Under the pieces are notes generated by a model that made no database searches, had not been told where the DNA came from, and saw nothing but the letters and a program-made list of their open reading frames with translations. 64,000 bases of DNA from Chrysaora quinquecirrha (taxonomy: Eukaryota; Cnidaria; Scyphozoa; Semaeostomeae; Pelagiidae), in contig JACTAT010000060.1 in NCBI GenBank assembly GCA_014526335.1, positions 7,098,143-7,162,142 on the forward strand. Reading direction: 5' to 3'. Of the stretch, positions 32,628-44,000 are shown in pieces; the first letter of the stretch is position 1, and every line of letters starts with the position of its first letter. Both the position numbers and the translations under genes were made by a program.

Positions 32628-35600
32628 GTAAGTCCCTATTTTGTTTCAGCGATTTTCGCCCCGGGCTATGTCTGTGCAGTACAGTGGATAGCGTGCAGTA
32701 AAAGGGAGGATATTCAGTAAAGTAGAGGGATATCATCAGTAAAGTGGAGGATGTTTAGTACAGTGGCGGGAAATCATCAGTTCAGCGGAGGATATTCAGT
32801 ACAGTGAAGGGATATCATCAGTACAATGGTCAGTACTAAAAATCCTCCCCGTATTTATGATATACCTCCACTGTACTACTGATATTCCTCCACTGCACTG
32901 ATGATATCCCTCCACACTGTCCTGATGATATTCCTCCATTGTATTGATCATCCTCCACTGTACCAGACACCCTCCACTGTACTGAAGATATCCTCCACTG
33001 TACTAATTATCTTCCACTTTACTGCACACCCTCCACTGTTTTGCACAGACATTACTCGTTTGAGCAAAATGCTTGCCGTCTCTTTTCCTATTATCGGTCA
33101 AGATAGGGCATGAATAACTAAAAACCCATGATTTGTTTTCCCGAAATTAAATTTTTAAGAAGTTCCAAAGGACATTGGGGCTGATGGCCGGGACAGCGCA
33201 AGGAGCCATTACCGTTCCCCCAGCTTCTCTAAAGTTTGCAAAACGTTTTCCTTGCAATATCCATATCCAGTCGCTTTCCCCCTTTTTTCTAGGCCAAAGG
33301 TGCTACTATTTTAAAGCACGAGCACTTTTTTCTTTGTTTTTTGGCACAAAGTTTCGCCGGCAATACCCTCTTATACGTCCTTGAACAGGAGTTGAACCAA
33401 TTAAAATTCAAGTCATAAAATTGGCATTGACAAGTGTCCTTATTTCTTTTGTCTTGCTCCTCCAATTTAGATGGGTTTCCTACATCCTTGAGGTTTTGCT
33501 GTCAGAAAGGCTTAAATAATAGACACACAACAAGCCTACGTAATAGAAATTATCAGGAGTATATACAATTTTTAGAGCATTCAATAAGGATTGGACAAGG
33601 CCAGTCAGCTTTTGCTTGAGTATTGCAGCCAGAAATCCTTTATCGCTCTTTAACTCTGCTTCTGTATTTTTTGTTACAGAGGCAACAAGCTAAATGCCTT
33701 CTCTAATGGCGGAGAAATCATGCTCGATCCAGAATGGGTTCGTCTTGCTGATTATCTTCAGAATGAGTGGCCTGAAGTTCTATCTGAGTTGATTGAGTTA
33801 GTCGCACCGCCTCCAGAGGAACAAGATTTTGTAACGGAAGCTTCGTCTTATGAAATTCAACCTGAAGCAGTGGTTTTCGATGTGAAAACGTTGAGCAAGT
33901 TGCTGCATAAATGGCTAACTGAGACTTCAAACTCTGTTGAGAATTCGGATGCTGGGATTCTAGATCATGTAAGTTTGAATTATATTTCATTAATAGCCCA
34001 GTTCCGGTGGTCGTGTGATAAGCACTTGTGCTTCTCACGCATTAAACCCCGGTTCGATTATCACACATTTCGCTGATGAGCTCCAATAAGAGCGAAACGC
34101 GTCTGGCATTTGAGAATGGGGCGGCTGGTGAAATTATTTCAGTAATAGAAAGTTGTCCCCATCTGCGAGGCCCAATTAGGGTGTTCGGTAAATGGGATAC
34201 ATGCTTTTATTTTATAAAGAACCTACCTTAAGATCTAGTACACGTTTTTTATAAGAAACCGGTTTATAAGAAACCTAGAACTAGACACCCCAAAAGTTAA
34301 GCAATTTTTAGAACTAGGAGAAAGGAGTTAAGAAACTTTTGTGTCAGTTCCAAAATACTGATTTCACATTGTGGACGTAGTAATCAATTCTCAGGCATTT
34401 CCGTGCGATTTCTCGCACCAGCATGGCTAATTCTTTGTAATACAATAATATTAATAATTTGCTTACTATATTCACGTTTTTTATCGTTTTACTGCAATTT
34501 ATTTCCATTAAATTAAGAAACTGTTAAGAAACTTTTAGAACTAAAATTGGGCCAAAAATTAAGAAAGTTTTAGAACTAGGCCCCGAGCCAGGTTTCTTAT
34601 AAAAAAAACGTGTATCTCAAGAAGATGCAACGTCAAATAAAGGAGGGTCCAAGGTATGAGATGGCCTGCTTAAACAATTAATTAGCAAATCGTTTTACAA
34701 AACCTCAAAATCAATTGAAAGAGGGAAAACATCTTTTGACGTACACTCTTTTTTATAAGAATCAGGAAATTTCGATTAAGGCTGGCTGTTCGTAACTTTT
34801 TGCCGTTTTTGAGCCTGAAATGTTCTTAATCTGTTCTTAATTCCTTGGTTACTTAGATAACTATATTTCCAATGAATGTCTAGGGCGGTACTAGGTTTAT
34901 GTGAAAATGCAGCATTTTTGTCTATTTCTTTGTTTACTTGCTTTTTACGTTCAGTCTGACTGTCTTACTTTCATATTTAGCTGATATTCTTACGGCTTTT
35001 GACAAGGCCAGTCTCAGCTTGTTCTTATTTTGTTCTTAAAATCTGGGCAAAATCCAGGTTCTTGTTCTTATAAAATTGTCCTTACAAAAAAAGAGTGTAC
35101 TTACATTCTTTTTTTATGAGAACGCAGACCGTCCGAAGGAATCTCAGATTGGGACAAGGGGGGGGCTGAACAGCAGAAAAGTATTTGATGACGTAATTAT
35201 TTTATGACGTCATACTATTGTTTTCAAAATTATTGGGGCTCTGAAAAGGTCTATTCCGTAGACTGAATACCCAAGCCGTGTTTTCACAAATTGAGGTGAA
35301 TTGAACGCTCAAACCATTTTGAAGCTACTCTGAATCAAGGGGGGTCACTCCTATAGGAGTCTTGGTATACATGTGCCTGCCGGGTCATAGGTAAATTTTT
35401 TTGTGTGAAACTTTTGCCCTAGTTATGGGTCTTTTTAATTGAAATATGCCAATGTTATGGGTAAAGTTTATCTCTTGATACAGCAGTGAATGAAATATGT
35501 ATTCTTGGGACAGTTTTATCACTGTTTATTGTGTATGTTTTCAAACTCTTGTCCCAGTTATGGGCTCATCCTCGGGAATCTCAAGGCCACATGTATACAA

Positions 35601-37502
35601 ACCCCTGTATGGGAGTTACCCCCCTCGCCCTGAATCATTCTTAGCAACCTTTTTGCAGCCTTAGCAACTCTATCTTGTTTTCTAACCTATTATCTTGCAT
35701 TTTATGCAGTCGTTGTGGCTTCAAGCTCATCTATTCTCTCCTCCACCATCAAGCTATAATCTATTTGTGATTTGTCTGTTTTGATTTTGATCTCTTCTTC
35801 TGCAGGAATTTGCGCAAGCAAACGTTCAACAGGGTGAGTGAGACGTAAATTTGACAATTTTAAACCATTTTTGAATTAAAGGGATTAGAGTAGAACATCA
35901 GGCAAAAACTAGTATTTTCAATAACCTATTATTAATAGGGTTTTACAGTTCTTTTTCGTTTCAACATCTATCTAAACCTCAGTAGTACAAAATAAGTTTA
36001 ATACAGATAGTCCATTGACCATCCTCTCTAAATAAACGCCAAAATTGCATAACCACCTTAAGCTAAATCTCTTAAGGGTAGTTCATTGGCGTCATCTTTA
36101 GATAAACTCCAAAACCAAATTCGCCCCCTCCTGGACCAGAGCTTTTTCATTGAACTCTCTAGATAAACTCCAAAACTGAATACGCCCCAAGCCCTTTTGT
36201 AGAGATTCAAGGGTAGCTCATTGACCGGAAAATTTACCCTCTTCTCTAAATGAAATTGATAACGCTTTTACTTAAGGGAGGGGCTAAATCGAGCTTAAGC
36301 TAAGGGGTAGTTTATTTACCCCCTCTCCAAACAAAGTCAAAAACTGCATAAACCCCGCTGGAGCTTGATAGAGCTTTTTCTTTGGGGTAGTTCATTTACT
36401 TCTTCTCTAAATAAACTTCAGAACAGATAACGCTCCCAGGGTATATAGATCTTCTGCGCGTAACCTATTGAAGTCTCTGGTTTTTAATTTTCCAACTTTT
36501 ACCTTTTGCAGTGAATAATCATTCTGTTTATTGATATTTCTTTTTTATTTACCAATATAGATAGTTTTCAAAAGAACAGCTCGTCCATGGAAGCGCTGGA
36601 CACAATAACCAAACTACAGAAACAGCTTGTGTAAGTAAAAATTTTGTATTTCCTTTCTAAGAGATTCTCCGAGAATCAATAGAATTTGCAGTACTGGTTA
36701 AGGAGATTTCCAAGGATTAAACTGCCCCTTTACCTGTTTCATGACTGCAAAAAGAAGAAGATGGGTGGGGGCAATCTGTTTGCAAGCCTCCACTTTAGTG
36801 GCTTTTCTGGGTAGTTCCATCTCAGTCTTGCTCATTTCTGATCGTCCCTGCTTTTCCTAATCTATACAGCTCTTTCCCGGAGGTGGTTTCATCAATTCTT
36901 TTTTCAAATCTCTAATCTGTGTAATCTGTTTCTCAAAAACTATTCGAGTTTCAATCAATAATGAAGATTCTGATAGGGATGTGGGCAGAGAAATATTTTC
37001 TACACCATCCTCAGGTAAATTAATTTTAGATAACCCATCCATCAGCAATTAAAATTACTACAAATGGCAAAACGTGCATTGGAAAAACATCCATTTTCAG
37101 CCGATCTTATTGAAAAAGCACAACTATTTTCTCCCAGAAAAGTACTAAAACAGCAAACCCATCGTCAGGTAAAACCATGGAAAAAAGTAACCCATTCTGG
37201 CCACACATCCCCACTACCCTAAGAATGCCCAGCGGACTCTAACATTATTAATTTTTTCTAATAGAGACACAGAAGAGAGGGCACAAACCATGGAGGAACG
37301 TGCAATAACAGCAGAAACGAAATTAAAAGAAGCGTTAGAAAGAATACGGGCTCTAGAAAGGTCAGTTCGTCGTAACTCGCAAACTTCGTCAATGTCTGGA
37401 AGAACCTCGACACACAGATCATCAGTAGCTAGTAATGAACATGATAACGAAGATGGACAATCGGAGAGTCGGTCATCAGAATCAAGACCGAACTCTAAAT
37501 AA
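32268..37502 (+). CDS. Gene X, contig 3 copy, internally deleted
   Basis: Plus-strand copy of gene X. Exons: E1 32268-32627, E2 33680-33968, remnant of E4 34617-34653, E6 35806-35833, E7 36561-36630, E8 37265-37502 (TAA). E1 is unique to this contig and encodes a helical, Trp-containing segment (VRKLNEDMKKWEEVFNTEIE, RFSGDVLLSCEDDLLKM). E3, E5 and most of E4 are missing. Joining E2 to E6 directly would keep phase 0, so a shortened but open message is conceivable. Otherwise this is a broken allele or pseudogene. E6-E8 keep open frames, phases and splice sites with mostly silent changes, suggesting recent loss. Confidence 0.7.
32668..33052. mobile_element. Foldback element with CAGTACAGTGGAGG sub-repeats
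   Basis: Outer ends TGTCTGTGCA and TGCACAGACA are inverted. The left arm is a run of AGTAAAGTGGAGG / ATATCATC sub-repeats and the right arm is the same motif inverted (CCTCCACTGTACTG). The centre is near 32835-32860. It lies in the gene X intron E1/E2. Small open frames here are by-products. Confidence 0.75.
33053..33572. other. Gene X intron E1/E2, contig 3 only
   Basis: Intron sequence beyond the end of contig 2. No repeat, exon or RNA gene that I can support. Confidence 0.5.
33680..33968 (+). CDS. Gene X exon E2, contig 3
   Basis: 289 bp between TTACAG and GTAAGT. Differs from contig 2 by a few codons (for example EIQP for ETQP, LSKLL for LSKML). Confidence 0.85.
33995..34200 (+). mobile_element. 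tRNA-Glu-headed SINE (S2) with hammerhead, contig 3 copy
   Basis: Same head (TTCCGGTGGTCGTGTGATAA, B box GGTTCGATTAT), hammerhead and body as at 31343-31138, again about 30 bp after the E2 donor and sense to gene X. The same position in both copies means the insertion predates their split. Confidence 0.8.
34067..34109 (+). ncRNA. Type I hammerhead ribozyme, contig 3 copy
   Basis: CTGATGA 34073-34079, stem II GCTC/GAGC with a CAATAA loop 34080-34093, GAAA 34094-34097, CGCGTC 34098-34103, then TGGCAT. The core and stem II are intact. Stem I is weaker than in contig 2 because the 5' strand is ATTTCG (two wobbles, one mismatch). Confidence 0.75.
34239..34614. mobile_element. TIR element B (heptamer AAGAAAC) at a deletion junction
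   Basis: 376 bp with TACACGTTTTTTATAAG ends and flanking TA. AAGAAAC occurs five times plus one inverted copy in the right TIR, in the same layout as element A. TTTTAGAACTAGGCC follows the last repeat. It replaces about 1.58 kb present in contig 2 (about 29515-31095). Confidence 0.78.
34617..34653 (+). pseudogene. Remnant of gene X exon E4, contig 3
   Basis: Last ~37 bp of E4 (KKMQRQIKEGP) with its GTATGA donor, cut off on the left by TIR element B, which ends at 34614. The acceptor and first three quarters of the exon are gone. Confidence 0.75.
34654..35330. other. Gene X intron, contig 3, exon E5 missing
   Basis: Aligns piecewise with contig 2 28190-29480 in reverse but lacks the TIR element, the (CAGT)n tract and exon E5. 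No exon seen. Confidence 0.55.
35331..35637. mobile_element. TIR element with GATTCAGGG / GTATACATGTG ends
   Basis: The left TGAATCAAGGGGGG...GGTATACATGTGCC and the right GGCCACATGTATACAAACC...CCCTGAATCA are inverted over about 50 bp with small indels. No ORF. One end only at 27537-27700. Confidence 0.55.
35806..35833 (+). CDS. Gene X microexon E6, contig 3
   Basis: 28 bp (EFAQANVQQ plus one base) between CTGCAG and GTGAGT. Matches the contig 2 microexon. Confidence 0.72.
36000..36440. repeat. Intronic minisatellite (~80 bp unit), contig 3 copy
   Basis: Inverse of the 26370-27115 minisatellite with about five diverged units (TAGTTCATTGAC, CTCTAAATAAACTCCAAAAC). Lies between E6 and E7. Confidence 0.75.
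36561..36630 (+). CDS. Gene X exon E7, contig 3
   Basis: 70 bp encoding SFQKNSSSMEALDTITKLQK and QL, between AATATAG and GTAAGT. Confidence 0.8.
36631..37264. other. Gene X intron E7/E8, contig 3
   Basis: Mostly unrelated to the contig 2 intron at 25565-26190 apart from its edges. No feature seen. Confidence 0.4.
37265..37502 (+). CDS. Gene X last exon E8, contig 3
   Basis: 238 bp with TAA stop: coiled coil and Ser/Arg tail as in contig 2. Confidence 0.85.
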
Positions 37503-37844
37503 GATATCAAAACTGTAGTTTCAGACAATCAATATGACTCTTTTTTAATTGTAAATTTAAACCAATTCAAGTGTATATGATTTTGAAAACATCTTGAATC
37601 AGTTCCACATCTCAGAAGACTGTTTTTTATGTTGATCTTCTCAGTAGTCGTACAAAAACACGATGTCACTTGGCCTACAAATCAATCCAGAGACACCAAT
37701 ACAATTTACCTGTAGAATCCACGGACATTTTGCATACAAAATTCTTCCAAGTTCCACATATAATCACCAGTCATAGACTCTGCAAAGAACATTGCAAATG
37801 AATCAGCTTTGGCTAAACAAGGAGTCATGTCGCGACATTGTATT

Positions 37845-38070
37845 CGGCGTCTCTTGAAGGTGCTATGGCGTCTTGGTGTAATCCAGCTGACTTGTGGTGT
37901 CATGAGATCAGTGTAGTCAGGGTTCGAGCCGAGCCACGGTAGCGTCACGCCCAGGATCAAGTTCTCGATTAGGTAACCTACTACTGTGATCCTAGCGACT
38001 TCACACAACACTATTTCACCTTCACCTTCAGCCCCCCCAAGCTGGCTAAACATGCGAGTGACAAGCCAGG
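37845..38070 (+). mobile_element. tRNA-derived SINE (S3), contig 3 copy
   Basis: Head with CTTGGTGTAATCC A-box region and a B box GGTTCGAGCCG, better preserved than in contig 2. Lies between gene X and the satellite. Confidence 0.55.
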
Positions 38071-38089
38071 ATTTTGACCAATTTCTTGC

Positions 38090-41000
38090 CATTTAGCAAG
38101 GCTATAGACTTGCATTTTTGGCGATTTTTTGAGGAAAAACATTTCGCACAAATTCGACCAATGTGATAAAAAAACACTGTATTTACACTCTAGAGGCAGA
38201 TCAGGGGGTATCTGGTAGGATCTAGTAACTGTTTTTGAAGAAAAAAGGGAGTTTTCAAGACCCTTTATTTAGCCCATTTTTGGCCATTTAGTAAGGCTAT
38301 AGACTTGCCTTTTTGGCGATTTTTTGAGGGAAAAATTTTCTCGAAAATTCGACTTATTTTAATAGAAAAACACTTTATTTACACTCTAGAGGCGGATCAG
38401 GGGGTATCTGGTAGGATCTAGTAACTGTTTTTGAAGAAAAAAGGGAGTTTTCAAGACCCTTGATTTAGCCCATTTTTGGCCATTTAGTAAGGCTATAGAC
38501 TTTCCTTTTTGGCGATTTTTTGAGGGAAAAATTTTCTTGAAAATTCGACTTATTTTAATAGAAAAACACTTCATTTACCCTCTAGAGGCAGATCAGGGGG
38601 CATCTGCTAGGATCTAGTAACTGTTTTTGAAGAAAAAAGGGAGTTTTCAAGACACTTGATTTAGCCCATTTTTGGCCATTTAGTAAGGCTATAGACTTGC
38701 CTTTTTGGCGATTTTTTTAGGGAAAAATTTTCTCGAAAATTCGACTTATTTTAATAGAAAAACACTTCATTTACCCTCTAGAGGCAGATCAGGGGGTATC
38801 TGCTAGGATCTAGTAACTGTTTTTGAAGAAAAAAGGGAGTTTTCAAGACCCTTGATTTAGCCCATTTTTGGCCATGTAGTAAGGCTATAGACTTGCCTTT
38901 TGGCGATTTTTTGAGGGAAAAATTTTCCCGAAAATTCGACTTATTTTAATAGAAAAACACTTTATTTACACTCTAGAGGCAGATCACGGGATATCTGGTA
39001 GGATTTAGTAACTTATTTTGAAGAAAAAAGGGAGTTTTCAAGACCCTTGATTTAGCCCATTTTTGGCCATTTAGTAAGGCTATAGACTTGCCTTTTTGGC
39101 GATTTTTTTAGGGAAAAATTTTCTCGAAAATTCGACTTATTTTAATAGAAAAACACTTCATTTACCCTCTAGAGGCAGATCAGGGGGTATCTGCTAGGAT
39201 CTAGTAACTGTTTTTGAAGAAAAAAGGGAGTTTTCAAGACCCTTGATTTAGCCCATTTTTGGCCATTTAGTAAGGCTATAGACTTGCCTTTTTGGCGATT
39301 TTTTTAGGGAAAAATTTTCTCGAAAATTCGACTTATTTTAATAGAAAAACACTTTATTTACCCTATAGAGGTAGATCAGGGGGTATCTGGTAGGATTTAG
39401 CAACTTATTTTGAAGAAGAAAGGGAGTTTTCAAAACCCCTTATTGTGGCCGATTTTTGGCCATGTAGTAAGGCTATAGACTTGCCTTTTGGCGATTTTTT
39501 GAGGGAAAAATTTTCCCGAAAATTCGACTTATTTCAATAGAAAAACACTTTATTTACCCTCTAGAGGGAGATCAGGGGGTATCTGGTAGGATTTAGAAAC
39601 TTATTTTGAAGAAAAAAGGAAGTTTTCAAAACCCCTGATTTTGGCCGATTTTTGGCCATTTAGTAAGGCTATAGACTAGCCTTTTTGGCGATTTTTTGAC
39701 GGAAAAATTTTCACAAAAATCCCACTTATTTTTAAAGAAAAACACTTTATTTACCCCCTAAAGGCAGATCAGTTCAAAACCCTTATTTTGGCCGATTTTG
39801 GCCATTTAGTAAGGCTATAGACTTGCCTTTTGGCTGGCCGATTTTGGCCATTTAGTAAGGCTATAGACTTGCCTTTTTGGCGATTTTTTTGAGGGAAAAA
39901 TTTTCTCGAAAATTCGACTTATTTTAATAGAAAAACACTTAATTTACACTCTAGAGGCAGATCAGGGGGTATCTGGTAGGATTTAGTAACATATTTTGAA
40001 GAAAAAAGGGAGTTTTCAAAACTTTGGCCGATTTTTGGCCATTTCGTAAGGCTATAGACTTGCTTTTCTGGGGATTTTTTGAGGGGAAAATTTTCTCGAA
40101 AATTCGACTTTTTTTAATAGAAAAACACTTGATTTACACTCTAGAGGCAGATCAGGGGGTATCTGGTAGGATTTAGTAACTTATTTTGAAGAAAAAAGGG
40201 AGTTTTCAAAACCCCGTATTTTGGCCGATTTTGTGCCATTTAGTAAGGCTATAGACTTGCCTTTTGGCGATTTTTTGAGGGAAAGAGTTTCTCGAAAATT
40301 TGACTTATTTTAATAGAAAAACACTTTATTTACCGCCAGAGGCAGATCAGGGAGTGTCTGGTAGGATGTAGTAACTTAGTTTGAAGAAAAAAGGGAGTTT
40401 TCAAAACACCTTATTTCGGCCGATATTTGGCTATTTAGTAAGGCTATAGACTTGCCTTTTTAGCTATTTTTCGAGGGAAAAATTTTCTCGAAAATTCGAC
40501 TTATTTTAATAGAAAAACACTTTATTTACCCTCTAGAGGCAGATCACGGGATATCTGGTAGGATTTAGTAACTTATTTTGAAGAAAAGAGGGAGTTTTCA
40601 AAGCCCCTTATTTTGGGCGATTTTTTGCCATTTAGTAAGGCTATAGACTTGCCTTTTTGGCGATTTTTTGAGGGAAAAATTTTCTCGAAAATTCGACTTT
40701 TTTCAATAGAAAAACCCTTTATTTACACTCTAGAGGCAGATCAGGGGGTATCTGGTAGGATTTAGTAACTTATTTTGAAGAAGAAAGGGAGTTTTCAAAA
40801 CCCCTTATTTTGGCCGATTTTTGACAATTTAGTAAGGCTATAGACTTGCCTTTTTGGCGATTTTTTGAGGGAAAAATTTTCTCGAAAATTCGACTTATTT
40901 TAATAGAAAAACATTTTATTTACACTCTAGAGGCAGTTCAGGGGGTATCTGGTAGGATTTAGTAACTTATTTTGAAGAGAAAAGGGAGTTTTCAAAACCC

Positions 41001-44000
41001 CTTATTTTGGCCGACTTTTGGCCATTTAGTAAGGCTATAGACTTGCCTTTTCGGCGATTTTTTGAGGGAAAAATTTTCTCCAAAACTCGACTTATTTTAA
41101 TAGAAAAACACTTTATTTACCCTCTAGAGGTAGATCAGGGGATATCTGGTAGGATTTAGTAACTTATTTTGAAGAAAAAAGGGAGTTTTCAAAACCCCTT
41201 ATTTTGGGCGATTTTTTGCCATTTAGTAAGGCTATAGACTTGCCTTTTTGGCGATTTTTTGAGGGAAAAATTTTCTCGAAAATTTGACTTTTTTCAATAG
41301 AAAAACCCTTTATTTACACTCTAGAGGCAGATCAGGGGGTATCTGGTAGGATTTAGTAACTTATTTTGAAGAAGAAAGGGAGTTTTCAAAACCCCTCATT
41401 TTGGCCGATTTTTGACAATTTAGTAAGGCTATAGACTTGCCTTTTTGGCGATTTTTTGAGGGAAAAATTTTCTCGAAAATTCGACTTATTTTAATAGAAA
41501 AACACTTTATTTACACTCTAGAGGCAGTTCAGGGGGTATCTGGTAGGATTTAGTAACTTATTTTGAAGAAAAAAGGGAGTTTTCAAAACCCCTTATTTTG
41601 GCCGATTTTTGGCCATTTAGTAAGGCTATAGACTTGCCTTTTTGGCGATTTTTTGAGGGAATAATTTTCTCGAAAATGCGAGTTATTTTTAAAGAAAAAC
41701 ACTTTATTTACCCTCTAGAGGCAGATCAGGGGATATCTGGTAGGATTTAGTAACTTATTTTGAAGAAAAATGGGCGTTTTCAAAACCCTTTATTTTGGCC
41801 GATTCTTGACAATTTAGTAAGGCTATAGACTTGCCTTTTTGGCGATTTTTTGAGGGAAAAATTTTCTCGAAAATTCGACTTATTTTAATGGGAAAACACT
41901 TTATTTACACTCTAGAGGCAGATCAGGGGGTATCTGGTAGGATTTAGTAACTTATTTTGAAGAAGAAAGGGAGTTTTCAAAACCCCTTATTGTGGCCGAT
42001 TTTTGGCCATGTAGTAAGGCTATAGACTTGCCTTTTGGCGATTTTTTGAGGGAAAAATTTTCCCGAAAATTCGACTTATTTTAATAGAAAAACACTTTAT
42101 TTACCCTCTAGAGGGAGATCAGGGGGTATCTGGTAGGATTTAGAAACTTATTTTGAAGAAAAAAGGGAGTATTCAAAACCCCTTATTTTGGCCGATTTTT
42201 GGTTATTTAGTAAGGTTATAGACTAGCCTTTTTGGCGATTTTTTGACGGAAAAATTTTCACAAAAATCCCACTTATTTTTAAAGAAAAACACTTTATTTA
42301 CCCCCTAAAGGCAGATCAGGGGGTATCTGGTAGGATTTAGTAACTTATTTTGAAGAAAAAAGGGAGTTTTCAAAACCCCTTATTTTGGCCGATTTTTGGC
42401 CATTTAGTAAGGCTATAGACTTGCCTTTTTGGCGATTTTTTTGAGGGAAAAATTTTCTCGAAAATTCGACTTATTTTAATAGAAAAACACTTAATTTACA
42501 CTCTAGAGGCAGATCAGGGGGTATCTGGTAGGATTTAGTAACATATTTTGAAGAAAAAAGGGAGTTTTCAAAACTTTGGCCGATTTTTGGCCATTTCGTA
42601 AGGCTATAGACTTGCTTTTCTGGGGATTTTTTGAGGGGAAAATTTTCTCGAAAATTCGACTTTTTTTAATAGAAAAACACTTGATTTACACTCTAGAGGC
42701 AGATCAGGGGGTATCTGGTAGGATTTAGTAACTTATTTTGAAGAAAAAAGGGAGTTTTCAAAACCCCGTATTTTGGCCGATTTTGTGCCATTTAGTAAGG
42801 CTATAGACTTGCCTTTTGGCGATTTTTTGAGGGAAAGAGTTTCTCGAAAATTTGACTTATTTTAATAGAAAAACACTTTATTTACACTCTAGAGGCAGAT
42901 CAGGGGGTATCTGGTAGGATTTAGTAACTTATTTTGAAGAAGAAAGGGAGTTTTCAAAACCCCTTATTTTGGCCGATTTTTGACAATTTAGTAAGGCTAT
43001 AGACTTGCCTTTTTGGCGATTTTTTGAGGGAAAAATTTTCTCGAAAATTCGACTTATTTTAATAGAAAAACATTTTATTTACACTCTAGAGGCAGTTCAG
43101 GGGGTATCTGGTAGGATTTAGTAACTTATTTTGAAGAAAAAAGGGAGTTTTCAAAACCCCTTATTTTGGCCGACTTTTGGCCATTTAGTAAGGCTATAGA
43201 CTTGCCTTTTCGGCGATTTTTTGAGGGAAAAATTTTCTCCAAAACTCGACTTATTTTAATAGAAAAACACTTTATTTACCCTCTAGAGGTAGATCAGGGG
43301 ATATCTGGTAGGATTTAGTAACTTATTTTGAAGAAAAAAGGGAGTTTTCAAAACCCCTTATTTTGGGCGATTTTTTGCCATTTAGTAAGGCTATAGACTT
43401 GCCTTTTTGGCGATTTTTTGAGGGAAAAATTTTCTCGAAAATTTGACTTTTTTCAATAGAAAAACCCTTTATTTACACTCTAGAGGCAGATCAGGGGGTA
43501 TCTGGTAGGATTTAGTAACTTATTTTGAAGAAGAAAGGGAGTTTTCAAAACCCCTCATTTTGGCCGATTTTTGACAATTTAGTAAGGCTATAGACTTGCC
43601 TTTTTGGCGATTTTTTGAGGGAAAAATTTTCTCGAAAATTCGACTTATTTTAATAGAAAAACACTTTATTTACACTCTAGAGGCAGTTCAGGGGGTATCT
43701 GGTAGGATTTAGTAACTTATTTTGAAGAAAAAAGGGAGTTTTCAAAACCCCTTATTTTGGCCGATTTTTGGCCATTTAGTAAGGCTATAGACTTGCCTTT
43801 TTGGCGATTTTTGAGGGAATAATTTTCTCGAAAATGCGAGTTATTTTTAAAGAGAAACACTTTATTTACCCTCTAGAGGCAGATCAGGGGATATCTGGTA
43901 GGATTTAGTAACTTATTTTGAAGAAAAATGGGCGTTTTCAAAACCCTTTATTTTGGCCGATTCTTGACAATTTAGTAAGGCTATAGACTTGCCTTTTTGG

